64,000 nt of DNA from Pagrus major. Lineage: Eukaryota > Chordata > Actinopteri > Spariformes > Sparidae. The stretch lies in NCBI RefSeq assembly GCF_040436345.1, contig NC_133237.1, positions 19,597,749-19,661,748 of the forward strand, read 5' to 3'. The notes under the pieces were generated by a model. It saw only the letters and a list, made by a program, of their open reading frames with translations. It did no database searches and was not told the origin of the DNA. Numbering within the stretch: position 1 is the stretch's first letter; each line of letters opens with the position of its first letter. Positions 26,836 to 38,229 of the stretch are shown piece after piece. The position numbers and the translations under genes were made by a program.

Positions 26836-27322
26836 TCAAAGGTGTAATATGACAGAATTGGCCTCCTGGTCAAATTTATAATCAAAACAAATAGAAGGGC
26901 AGCGTATCATCAGAGTAACTGCTAATTGCTGCAGTTACCTAGTTAGCCTAGTTAGCCATGCAGCTAGCGGTTCAGACTGGGAGCTCAGGGACCAGGGGAG
27001 AGTTGGTGTTGCACCGTCAGCACAGGAGCTTTGGACCCGGTTCTCTATGAGGGACTTTAAGAGTTGATTTCTCAAAAACTACACAGTAAAACTACTTCAT
27101 ATTACTTGTACATGTAGTCTGAGAAGTACTAAGTCCAAAAATATTTGGCTCAAACACTACTTATGGAAGAAATGTTTTTTGTCAACATCAGAATCAGTCG
27201 AAAAGAGCTATTGGTAGCTACAGTTGGCAGCAGTTAGCAGTTACGCTGATAATATGCTGCCCCCTATTTGTTTCAAGTTTTAATTCAATAGGTCGCCAAT
27301 TCTTACATACTGCACCTTTAAA
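26836..27322. mobile_element. MITE, complete, with inverted ends
   Basis: The left end AAAGGTGTAATATGACAGAA (26838) and the inverted right end (27322 read leftwards: TTTAAAGGTGCAGTATGTAA) match. The 0.49-kb interior is non-coding. A related, one-ended copy is at 38822-39060, sharing the AGCAGTTAGCAGT-type interior. Confidence 0.7.
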
Positions 27323-29066
27323 CGAATATCAGAATTCAGCAGAAATCCTGCAGAACTTTGTGCTCCTGCCTCCCTCTGAGCTGAATAACAGATTAATAAC
27401 CAAAAGTTAGCTTCTAATTACACAATCATCCATCACTGAGATAATAATTCCCACATGATCCATCCACGCTGAGTAAAAGAGGCCGAGGCCTTCCTGCAGG
27501 CACACAAGAGCTTCACTAGCTGAGAAATCTCTCATGTTACGATATTATGAATGTCATCTTGAAGAATCACTCCTTTGGCTTTAATGTGGTTAAACAGCTT
27601 ATGGACTCTTTGGATGGAAATGGCATTGTCTGTAATAAGCTAATGACTGACTGTTGTGCGCAGGAGGCAGCAGGATGGCTTGTGATGAGAGGAAACCAGA
27701 TGAGAGGTCTGGATGTTTGATTGAACAGACCGCCACAGAAGCAAGGTGCTTGCTGCTGTACTTCCTCTATGATACACTGCAATTACTCCGGGGCAGTGCC
27801 TCTCTCTGTTTCTTCATGCTAACAGCCCTGTTATTATCATGGAGATGCTGATTTTTTCCCACATTTCTCTCCACATTCCTGTTTGTGTCCCATGATGCAT
27901 GAAAGTGTGTCTTTTTTCCCAGAGGCCGGGCTCTCGGGATGAGTTTGTTATCTTTAGTCTGACAAGGACACGTACAAGAAGAAACGCTAATCTGACAGAC
28001 TGAATTTGCAATATGCAAAACCCGAGATAGTGAAGTCATTTAGGACATAAATGTGTTCAATCATTAACACATAACACACATCCCCCATGAGAGGCCTAGC
28101 TGCTCATCAGTCAGGGAGCCATTACATGAAAGTGTGTTTGAGGTAAAAAGCGGGTTAAGTGTAGCTTTTAGCTCCGTCTCTATTAGCCTGATCATATTAG
28201 TTGGACTTATTGATTATCCTCCGTCTGGTCGCAGCAGAGCAGCCTCAAGCAACCCCGACGAGATTTATGCAAACCCTGCCGTCCTGCCAAAATAAAAACT
28301 TTCCAAGGGCTCTTTTTGTTTTGGATTTGTGTGTGTGTGGGGCAGTGGGGTTGCTGTGGCACGGCTCGGCTTACTCAGCATGTAGTTACTCGGCATAATT
28401 GCCTCATTCCAAGGAGCTCAGCAGGGAGTTTTCCACTGAAAAACTCAAAGCAGGAGGGATAAATGGAGGAGAGCTGGGCGTGGTTAAATGTTTGTGGGTG
28501 TTTATTGTAAAATGAATTCCATGGGAGCAACATATTTCCCATAAACCCCATTCAGCTTCACATAGAATATATTATCTCTCTTGCATCACACAGCTGGCAA
28601 CCCAGAGCTCCCAAATGAGAGCCAAACAAGAGATGAGTTATGGCTCCTCTGGGCATCAGCTCCCCACCTCTGTCTGCTTTTTGTCCCTCTCTCTGTCTGG
28701 CTTTCTGTTTCTCTCATTTTGGCCGGCGGTGCTGCCATGTTTGAAACAGGTTCCCCTCTCAGCTGAGCGGAGGCTTCCCTTCCTCTGGCCCCAACCCCCC
28801 CCAATTCCCTCCCACCTCTCAAACAGAAGAAACACACACTTTTATCGTAAGTGGATATGAGTCGATACAGCTGGCAAAATTTTACACAGGAATAAAGGAA
28901 GCTTGTGTGCGTGTAGGTTAGAGTGTGAGGGGTGTTTGGAGTCGCTGTGATTGGATGGCAAGCCTCTGCCCCTCACTTGGTTTTGTTTCCTGGCACACAC
29001 ACACTAGTCAAGAGGCAAACTGTGGGCTAATTCAGTACCGGGCACTCATGTTACTGCCTCCTTTTT

Positions 29067-29694
29067 GTGCAAAGGGGAGAGGGGCTTAAGGGGTGTGGGC
29101 GGGGGATGGCTGGGGGAGGGAGGGGAAGGCAGAGGCTGGGGCGGAGATCAGAAGGAGCTCTAGCTGTGGTGGAAAGTAGGATTGTGAGTTCGTTCGTGTG
29201 GACACATGAGAGACAGAGGGGTGGACAGAAGAGACCCGGCGAGAATCAAAGTAGGATGTGGATCAACAGAAGAGCGGGTTTCTCTCAGCTGACCTGGACA
29301 CAAGCAGGAAGACAGGAAAGACAAAGAAGAGGTGCACAGAGGACAGAGGACTTGTCTAAACAAGAGACAGCAGAGAGAGAGCTTCTGACTGGGGAGGCGT
29401 GCACTCACTTACCCAAGGAGGGAGAGAAACACAGTGAAACTAGACAGACAGGAAGAGGAAAAGGGGGAGGAGGTTAAAGAAAACATAAGAAAGCAGAGAG
29501 GCAAAAGATTAACAGTTCAGAGAGAGAGAGAGAGGGAGTGAGAGTCAAAGAGGGGGGAGGAAATCTGAAAACACACAGAGAGAGAGAGAGAGGGTGACAG
29601 AAAGCAGTAACGGGTGAGGTGTTGAGCAAGGTGAGAGAGCTTCAGACAGAAGGTGAGGGGGGCTAGCGGGTGAGGTTTGCTGGAGGGGTGAGGT
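29067..29694 (+). promoter_or_regulatory. Purine-rich presumed promoter/5' UTR of the sialyltransferase gene
   Basis: For about 600 bases the plus strand is strongly A/G-rich, with AG microsatellites at 29521-29534 and 29577-29592, ending at the first coding exon. ORFs on either strand here translate the purine bias. Being leader or proximal promoter is an inference from position. Confidence 0.5.
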
Positions 29695-32600
29695 ATGAGG
29701 GGACAGCCCTTGAAGTCACTCTTCTCTTTGGTGTTCGTTCTCCTCTTTTTGGGGAGCCTGCTGACCTCGCTTGTCTGGTACGTGTTCGACCACAGGTAAG
29801 TGTGATACCTCTGTGCACACATGCATTATCTTATCAGTCCAGTGGGAAGGGACTTTGGATGTTATATGGGGGTCCACCAGTAGGAAAAGGTAAGATAAAG
29901 AGGCAGAGGACAAGAGGAAGATGCTGATAAAGAAGTTGATGATTTTCACTTTTTTCCACGTGTCATCCTCTTTGTTGGAAGACTTATTCAGTAACCTTTT
30001 TCTTACTTACCATCAGTGAAAGTAACAACACCACATGGTCAAAATACTCGGTTAGAAGTAGAAAACATTGCTAAAGTAAACCTATGTAAGTATTATCAGC
30101 AGAGTGTACTTTATGAATGAAAAGTCACTGTTTCATTATTAAATATGATGTGTGAAAAGAAGGATTGGCTGACTTTGCCTATCCTGAAGAAAACTGTTGC
30201 CGGTGCGGGGAAACTAACCCACCATAGATGATCCGTCAGAATCAAAGTCCAGGATTTCAGGTTCAATTCACTTCTTTATTGGTGAATGAGCATGATTGAA
30301 AACGGTTAATTAGGTGTGGTTTCCTTTAAAGGAAATAAACAATAGAAATAATTACATTAACAAATTCAGGCTGGTGACCGTGCAAAGGAAATTTTCATAA
30401 ATGTAAAATATACTTTCTGATTTAAACAAAGTAGTCTGTAGCATTGACATTACTCCCGTAAGCATGTAAGTACACCATGCTGAGGGACAAAGACTGGCTG
30501 TGTGGGAGAAGATCAACTATATTGGGGATAACAGGTGGTCTGATTAGGTGCACTGCAGGTGACAATGACCCATCCCCTGGAATGTACCATTTGGTTTGAT
30601 TAGCTTTTGAACAATGTGTCTGGGTTAATGTTACAGCTGTATTTGCCGCATTTTTAAAGGGGCACTATGTGGTTTTGAAGAATTAATTCAAACTCAGATT
30701 TTTAATATTTACAGTATTAATGAGGTAATAATACAAACTCTGAAATATAATTTTTTCCCCCCATAACCGAATCAACAAGAAGCTAGAAAGGTGGCAGGGT
30801 CCGCCAAATATAAACAAAGTAAAAACGTATGAGATTGTGTTGTCCTTTAAAGGTTTGTAAGAAAAATTGATTTGTCACCTCGACACTTTGGGATAGCGGC
30901 CGACCCGTCCTACGATCCGTCATTGTCAAAAAGCTATTCTTAAAAGTAGCACCTTTAAGGTCAGTTTGTTTAGTCATGAAAATGAAAACGAGTCTGTTTA
31001 CTTAGTTTGTTTAGGTATTAAAAAAATCAATTTCTCTTCTGATAAGAATTTCTTCCCCAAAACTACATAATGCACCTTTAAAGTCGAGCTACTACTTCAC
31101 ACTAAAATGTCATATGATTGTAGCGTCGCTCTCCTGCTGTGAGAACCACGTATCTTTAAAACATCAATTTCTCATGTCCTCTGTCTTCATGCATTTTCCA
31201 GCTAATCCAACAGGGTTTCTACCTTAAATAGTTTATTTAGCAGAAGAATTAGAAGTAGGAGAATTTCTCAACCCATAAAGGGAAACGTGATCATTTAGTT
31301 TATCAGACAAAAATCATATTCAAACAAAAAAAAGTATAAAAAAATTGTAATCTTAAAAAATCCTAGTAACTGAAGCTTTGTGTAGACAAAATAATACAGC
31401 AAGAAAATGACACTATTTGCCTCTGAGATGTGGTGCAGTAATAGTATAAAGTACCTTGAATCTGAAATTGAGTAAACTTGCTCTTTGTCGATAAAGTTTC
31501 TATTTGAGGAAAATCAAAAGCAGAATCTAAGAAACCCTCACAGTGAAGCCGTCGCAGTCGTTAAAACGGAAGTGTGAGAGGCTGCTCTAACACCAGCCTG
31601 AAATTAAAGGATTTCTAGCCCGATACTCTGACATTTAATCACAGTCTCTCTGAGGTTGTGGGGCTTTGTAGTCTGACAGGTGCACACATTGTGAGACTGT
31701 GTGGGAATCAGACATGATGACACATTACAGGCTCATAGCTCTTTTTGGTAACTCGAAACAGGAAGAGCAGATGGCTAACTGGAAGAACATCATACCACAG
31801 CACGTTTATTACAACACACAGACGCAAAGAGGCAGAAGCAAAGGTCTCTGCTCATGAGTTTGTACGCTGGTTGTTCATTTATTTTGTATGAAGCTGACAG
31901 ATTTGCCACTGCAGTGCCCCATGTCAACGGGAAATGCATGAATACAGAACTTCGTGTGATTCCTCTTTTTGTTTTAGTGTGTTTTGAAATTTGAAATGTG
32001 TGCATACAGGCCCACATGGATGAGGAAACTGCTTTATTTAATGAATATGTGCATGGAAACACACAATGCAGCACATTTGGAGCAGGATTTTTCTCTCAGC
32101 TGATGTAAACAAAACCAAGAAAAATGAAGACTTAGAGCTTATAGATGATCTGTTTCCTCTCCTGCTTCTGTATTTTCACGTTTCTCCCTCTTCACAGCAG
32201 CAATGTGGAGCCTCACAAACCAACTCCTCAGAAGAAAAGCGCCCAAGACAAAAGTGCCCCGGAAAAAAGCGCCCCGGAAAAAAGTGCCCCTGAGAAAAAT
32301 GCCTCTACGCCTAAAGAGCTCTGTAAAGGCTGCAGGTGAGAGCAACCTCACCCTCACTGCCTCTGCTCGAGTGACCTTCTTTTTGTTTATGCCTTTATCA
32401 CATCAAGTCACGTCAGCACTACCAGCATTACTCACTTGTTTGTGTGTGTCTGTGTGTGTCTCAGGGAGGTCATCGACAAGGTAAACAAGCGTTACTCTCA
32501 AACCTGGAAAAAGCAGGAGGATAATTACCAAAAATTCAGGTAAGAAAACACAACATCCTCTCTATTTTTCAAACATTTCTATTCTATTTTAAGGTTTTAG

Positions 32601-35600
32601 AACAAGAAACCCAAAACAAATAATACACAAATATAAAAGATATGCTGTATCTGCAGGGAAATGTCCATAGGAATAAGCTGTACATCACAGGACGTACAGA
32701 AGGGCACATAAACAAAAAAAAAATGTATTAGTTGCAGCTGAGTCCATTTCCTTTCTGATATAATCAAAAGAAAGGCCCCAAATCTCATCAAATTCAAATT
32801 TTGAATCAGAGAAGAACCTAATCTTCCACCAAAGAATGATACTACACACATCATTGCGCCACTTCTTTAAAGAAGGGGGGGCAGACTTCCTCTATCTCAA
32901 AATAGCCCTTCTAGCAATGAGCATGCATTACATTAAACCCTGCTGGGTTTCATATCATATGGCAGTTTTAGGGAAGATTTCATATCATCCCAAAATAGCA
33001 AGTAAATGTGCTGTGCTTATGCTCTGGTTAGGTTTACACACAAAAAACACTTCAATCACGGTTTGGCTTAGAATACCTGCTTTGGTCTCAACAAAATCAT
33101 CTGGAAATATCGCCAGGTGTCCTTAAAAACATCCAGCGCCAGCCTCGTTGGCTTTGATATATACATGTATATGTAAAGAAGCAACAAGTATAAAAACAGA
33201 ATATAAATAGCAAATAAATAAAAGAAAAAATGTCCCCATTGTTCACAAATAGTTGAAACTATACTCTGAAAAGAAGAACAAGTAAAGACAGAATGAGAAG
33301 TAGAAACAGACGTGGGTTTAAACCAGAGGAACTTCTACTCACATGTGGTTTAGATATAACACATCTTGATGTCATGTGAGATATGGTGAAATAGTGAGAC
33401 TTCACCTGAAAGACACAACACTGTTTTCATTCATGGAGTTAAATCCTCATATGAAAGAAGAAACTCTTTATTTTCAAGCTGAAATAAAGTGTATATTTGA
33501 TTAGCTCTTCATTGTCAACACTCCTGCCCGCCCTCGTCTGATATTTAATTAATCCCTTGTGGTTTTCCAGATCTCAGCTGAGCAGCAACTGCCATGGCTC
33601 TGACAAGGCCATCATTACCCAGGCCAACACCGCTGTGGGAACAAAGCTCGTGTACGACGGGGAAAAGAAGAGGACGCTCCAGGTGACCCCAGAGATTTTC
33701 AGCACCTTTATAAAGGTATGTTGTTTTTCATTTGGGAATATTTCCACAACATCTGCTGCTGCATGTTTTCACCATAGAGATTGTTCCACTGCTTTGCTCC
33801 TGCGTGTGCTGTCATAAGTCATGTGTCTGCTCACATGTTGGCTCTTTACACACTCACAGCACGGGTTATTTTTGGTAAAGGGCTCTTAAACTTAGACCAG
33901 AGACTTGCTGAACTGGAGTCTGCCTGTACTGCCTGTACTCTGTGTCACTGTGTTATTTCTAGATTTGAAGGATTTGACATTAAAATAAAAAAAATTAAAA
34001 ACACTTTTAAATAAAGGGGATACCCAGATTTGATACAATTTTGTAATAAATGACATATTTTTTTACATTTGCAAACAAAGAAACAATGTTTACCGTTATA
34101 TAATTCAATGAAAATAACGAATAATGTGAATTTATGCTGTGGGTGTCACGCAGATAATTTATTAACAAAGACAAGTGAGCACAAAGCAGATGTAGATAAA
34201 TATATCTATGATTGTCGGCTCACATGATTGACTTTCTTTCTCCTTTTTATGACTTGAAAATAATTCTTATCTTGTCACTGACCTTGTCTCTATCAAAATC
34301 TATATGCGATATCTTAAACCAACCCCATTTATTGACTATCAAACAGTTCAGGTCACATCTTTACCGTCACACATGAACAAATTGCTTGTGCAATAAAGCA
34401 GTAAAAAGCACTAAACACAGCTGCTCCCATGCACACAATATAATGTAACAATAAAAGCAGCCATAGGATCATTTTTGCAGGAAAGATTGAGCCTGGTGGC
34501 CAGTTAGCAAAGTTAAAGCAAGGAATATAGGAAACCAATCTGTATGTGGATGGTTGTCTACAGCCATTACACCGCGCAGTCAGTATCTACTTCAGAATGA
34601 TAAGTAGAAACAAAAAGGTTGTCTGTTGCTCATTTAAGCCATCGCCGAAGGTTGACTAAATCAATCCCATTGTTGAGACATTTCTGGCCAAACCACAAAT
34701 ATCAACCTCATGGCTGTGCTGGAGGAAAGTCATGAGCATTCAGTGTCTCGTAACAATGAAGATCTGTACCAAATTTCACAAAAATCCTTTGAATGTTTGT
34801 GAAGACATCTGACTCACTGTCTTGTCAAAATATATACCGCACAAGTATGTGCTACTCATAACTCTTTCCACGATGTAAGGGGGGTAAGGGGGAAGTGAAG
34901 TATTATTTTGAACGTCCAGTCTGGGGAACTGGTCATCACACCTCTTTACAGGCTCATTTCAAATGAAGCAGACTGACAACAACTGTGTCATCTGCAAGTG
35001 TATAGCTGCCAAGCCTGCTGAGTCGGCAGCATAAGTATGTATAATGGCAGTTGAACTTATCTTGATTGTGGCTCTGACAAAAGTGTGAAATGGCTGAAGA
35101 TCTGATTGTGCAGAAGTTACAAAGCGACCTCAGAAGTGTGACTGTCGAATCTGAACAAGAGTTTAAACTAGAAAAGTACCTGTTGTATAAAAACCAAAAG
35201 TACCGCCAGGTTATCTGTAATTTAGAGTGAATAACTTCAGAAATCCTCAGGTCACTGGAAGATAAAAAGGGCTGGATAGAAAACAGAGGATTTGCAGTTG
35301 TTTTGGTATCATCTTGTTTAAATGTGAAAGTGTAAGTATAACATGTCTGTCCTTTGTTTAAGTAATATCTGTTGTATGTAATCCATGCCGTGCGCTGTTG
35401 TTTTGCCATTATTGCATGTTCTGTTTGTGCTCCGTACCATGCGATCGTGGTCCTGAGCTTTATAAATGAATTAAATAAAATGAAAATGAGAATGTGTGAG
35501 TTTCACACTCAGATAAATATAGTACTAAAAGTATTTTAACAATAGATACACTTGAAAGCTTACAAGGGGACACCCACATTTGAACTGGGGACCTGTTGCA

Positions 35601-37149
35601 CTATTTTGCATGAAAAAAAAAAGAAACTTAATAACTTAAAAAACTTAATTTCCCAGCAAAACACTGTCTGAACCATGGGGCTGCTAAGTATTGACTTGTG
35701 TCCTGAATGGCTGCCATAAACAGTCAGGTGAAAGATCTGTAACCTTCAGGCCACCGTGAAGTGGTGTTAAAAAACCCCTATTGACATTTTTTGTCACTGC
35801 GCAAACCATGATAGCATGGGAACATCTTTATCAAGGACCCCGTTCTACGACTGAATGATACCAATAAAGCCTTTGGAGGCTTCATTCTAGTTCCACCTAA
35901 AGGATGTGCAATGACTCTGGCTAAGTGGTTGTAAATGGTGCATTTCCAACAATAAAATACAACTTTATTTCCCAACATGGCCATGAAAAACATGTCAGCT
36001 CATCGCAAAATGACAAAACATGAATAGCTGCCTCACCAACAGTCAAATCAATTAATTTGATATTTTATATCTTTTGATTTGCAACAGAGAGGGAATGAAT
36101 GAATGCACATGTTGTCATATGTGGGCAGTGCAGGGGATTTCCAAGGATATTGGCTGAAGAGGAAACATTTGCAAATGAGATCCATCCATAGACCCCCCTT
36201 TGAATGGCTCTTTGCCTTTCCCACGCTCCAGTGTATCATCATCATCAGTATAAATGTTTTGTAATGCATTTTCCGTTGGTGTTGATTGCAGGAGCATCCT
36301 TTCCCAAATAAAACATGGGACACGTGTGCTGTCGTTGGGAACAGTGGGATCCTGACCAACAGTGGCTGTGGACAGATGATCGATTCAGCTCAGTTTGTCA
36401 TCAGGTCAGAAACGTGACGTGAAAAATTAGAAATTAAACTTCTCTTTTAAACTTCCTTAAAACGTTCTCTTTATCTTCTTTGTTGCTTCCTCAGGTGTAA
36501 CCTTCCTCCTTTGAGAAGCGGCTATGAGAAACACGTGGGCATCAAGACTGATCTTGTGACGGCGAACCCAAGCATCTTCCTTGAAAAGTGGGCAAGAACA
36601 TGATCACACTGCACTGCCACCACGAAATCTTCCTTTTGTCTTGGTGTTTCACACCTGCTGTTGTCTTTCAGGTATGGTGCTCTTAATGGGCGTCGCCGTC
36701 CATTTGTGGAGAATATGCGAACCTACGGCAACTCCCTGCTGCTCATCCCCGCCTTCTCCTACGGCCACAACACCCCTGTGTCCCTCCGAGTCGCTTACAC
36801 CATTGAGGACTTCGAAAGCCCCATCCGGCCCATCTTCTTCAACCCTGAGTACCTTCAGAGTCTGGCCGTCTTCTGGCGCTCCCAAGGTGTGCGAGCAGTG
36901 CGACTCAGCACCGGAATAATCATGGTTAGCATGGCACTGGAACACTGCGCCAACGTTCATCTGTACGGGTTCTGGCCCTTCAGCAACCACCCACATGGAC
37001 TCCATGCCTTAACCAACCACTACTACGATGACAGACAAACAAAAGCGAGATTCCATGCCATGCCGGTTGAGTTCGACCTCTTGTTGCGGCTGCACGGTGA
37101 GGGGGTGCTCAAGCTTCATCTGGGAGATTGTCAGCCAGGTGAAAAGTAG
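29695..37149 (+). CDS. Alpha-2,8-sialyltransferase, ST8SIA6/ST8SIA7 type, complete
   Basis: Seven exons join in frame to 380 residues: 29695-29795, 32198-32335, 32465-32539, 33571-33715, 36292-36404, 36495-36587 and 36672-37149. Residues 1-7 are cytosolic, about 8-30 form a type II signal anchor, and 34-80 are a stem with KSAPE repeats. Catalytic motifs are L (165-216, [10 protein letters not shown] to LVTANP), S (299-321, RLSTG to LYG), III (HYYD 338-341) and VS (H350, E355). C165/C314 and C179/C375 fit the two conserved disulfides. Sequons are N68 and N159. The family transfers sialic acid in alpha-2,8 linkage to sialylated glycans in the Golgi. The L motif and the [11 protein letters not shown] segment before it resemble ST8SIA6. 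The teleost ST8SIA7 paralogue, reported as lost in mammals, is an alternative I cannot exclude. Intron 6 is only 84 bases. No clear poly(A) signal was found near the stop. Confidence 0.95.
29796..32197 (+). other. Sialyltransferase intron 1
   Basis: A 2.4-kb intron bounded by CACAG|GTAAGT and TTCACAG. It holds a 0.43-kb MITE (30654-31082). The acceptor is a NAGNAG site (CAGCAG, 32195-32200), so mRNAs with or without one extra Ser codon (Ser35) are possible. Confidence 0.85.
30654..31082. mobile_element. MITE, complete, inside sialyltransferase intron 1
   Basis: The left end TTAAAGGGGCACTATGTGGT (30654) is repeated in inverted form at the right end (31082 read leftwards: TTTAAAGGTGCATTATGTAG). 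The similarity extends about 36 bases into the element on each side. The interior is non-coding and AT-rich. TTTAAA at both borders hints at a TTAA-type target. Confidence 0.8.
32235..32309 (+). repeat. In-frame 15-bp minisatellite in the sialyltransferase stem
   Basis: Five 15-base units encode [20 protein letters not shown] and KNAST. Units 2 and 3 differ by one silent base. The antisense strand mimics a pentapeptide repeat, which is a coincidence of this array. Confidence 0.9.
32540..33570 (+). other. Sialyltransferase intron 3
   Basis: A 1.0-kb intron between TTCAG|GTAAG and TTTTCCAG. AT-rich, with no other feature recognised. Confidence 0.8.
33716..36291 (+). other. Sialyltransferase intron 4, with a tRNA-Cys fragment
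   Basis: The largest intron (2.6 kb), bounded by AAAG|GTATGT and GATTGCAG. It contains a 3'-half tRNA-Cys-like fragment at 35564-35600 on the minus strand, and a weaker look-alike near 34013-34036. A 151-codon antisense ORF at 34954-35409 has no recognisable family. Confidence 0.75.
35564..35600 (-). pseudogene. tRNA-Cys 3'-half fragment
   Basis: Read on the minus strand from 35600, TGCAACAGGTCCCCAGTTCA and then AATGTGGGTGTCCCC match the variable loop, T arm and acceptor 3' strand of the tRNA-Cys copies at 62094 and 62928. The 5' half is missing. It may be a retroposed tRNA fragment or the tail of a tRNA-derived element. Confidence 0.6.
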
Positions 37150-38229
37150 TTCCCAGACCCAGGGGCAGCTGACGGGACAGGAGCAAAGTGCCTTCTTTGT
37201 AGCCTCAGGAAGAAGCCGGTCAATCATGAAGTCCTTCATAAACTTTTAAATGAATGGACGGATGTTATTTGGCCGGTGACACAGATCAAGTGTGTCCAAG
37301 CACAGCGGATGCTTTGACATGCTGTGCAGCCAAGACATTTGCACTGAAATCAAAATGCAACAATCATAAGACTGCGAACAGTCTGTAAACAGTCTTATAA
37401 AAATGTATTTATTACCACAAATGCTCCAGCTGGAGTCTGGAGGGAGTTGTTTTGATTTAAATGGGAATCCTTTGTGAGGCCTTTAACTACATTGTAGTGC
37501 CTTATGCTAATCAATAACTAATGACCGACCATCCAAGCTTTTGTAAACAAACTGAATGTATTTTCAATCAAATACCTCCTTTCCATGAAGACTGTCTGGC
37601 CAAAACACTTTAACATTTACTGCAAATACAGCACACTGAATGTGAAGAATCCTTGTCACACATCGAAACCACAATTCTGGGGGCTGTTGAGGAGAAATAC
37701 ACATTTCTGTACTTTTATTCTACATCGCTTACGTTGCTGGATGTGATACAGACATGAGGTAAGCCTCAGATCTCAGAGTGCCTGCAGGGGTTCTGTCCAA
37801 GTAGCGTTAACTACAAAATCATGGCTGCCCCCTGTGGGCTGTGGCCATCAGAAGCTCGGAGCCAAGAAAACAGAGACGCCACTGACATAATAACACCGAT
37901 AAACACAGGGGGGTCCCTCCTCACAAAGGTTGCTATGGGGAGCCCATGTTTCAATGTGCTGCCCCGCGTCACCATAGTGACCAGACAGGATGAGTGCTGC
38001 ACACACAGTGGTACAACAAATACTTTTTTCCAGTTGATGTAAATGCTGAATCGATGGAGATTTAAAACTGACTCCAATGTAAGGTCATGGGATGATTGTG
38101 AATTGTGCACTTTGGGTGAAAATTGTAACATTTGGGAAAGCTTTCTTTGTAATATTTGCATCAAGACTCGGTGGGTCTTGACTTGCCGTTCATGCTGACA
38201 CTTATACGGTCTTACAGCAACACGGTCTC

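Larger units (their letters stand above)
21197..29060. other. Spacer between rpl19 and the sialyltransferase gene
   Basis: No coding exon is supported in these 7.9 kb. Contents are a decayed Tc1 transposase (about 22046-22440), stacked hAT-like repeats (22890-23930), a moderately GC-rich stretch at 24160-24520, a 71-base CA tract (25257-25327) and a complete MITE (26836-27322). The remainder looks like unique, AT-rich non-coding DNA. Confidence 0.6.

Noticed and set aside
32139-32357. Antisense ORF resembling a pentapeptide-repeat protein ([10 protein letters not shown])
   Set aside because: It is the reverse strand of the 15-bp KSAPE coding repeat in sialyltransferase exon 2.
34013-34036. 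Second tRNA-Cys 3'-end look-alike (minus strand TCAAATCTGGGTATCCCC)
   Set aside because: Too short and altered to separate from chance, so it is mentioned only alongside the better fragment at 35564-35600.
34954-35409. 151-codon minus-strand ORF in a sialyltransferase intron
   Set aside because: Antisense to the host gene, Ser/Tyr/Cys-rich, no family recognised and no sign of transposase or reverse-transcriptase motifs.
36649-37005. 118-codon ORF opposite the last sialyltransferase exon
   Set aside because: Shadow of a real exon; the sense frame carries the complete S, III and VS motifs.
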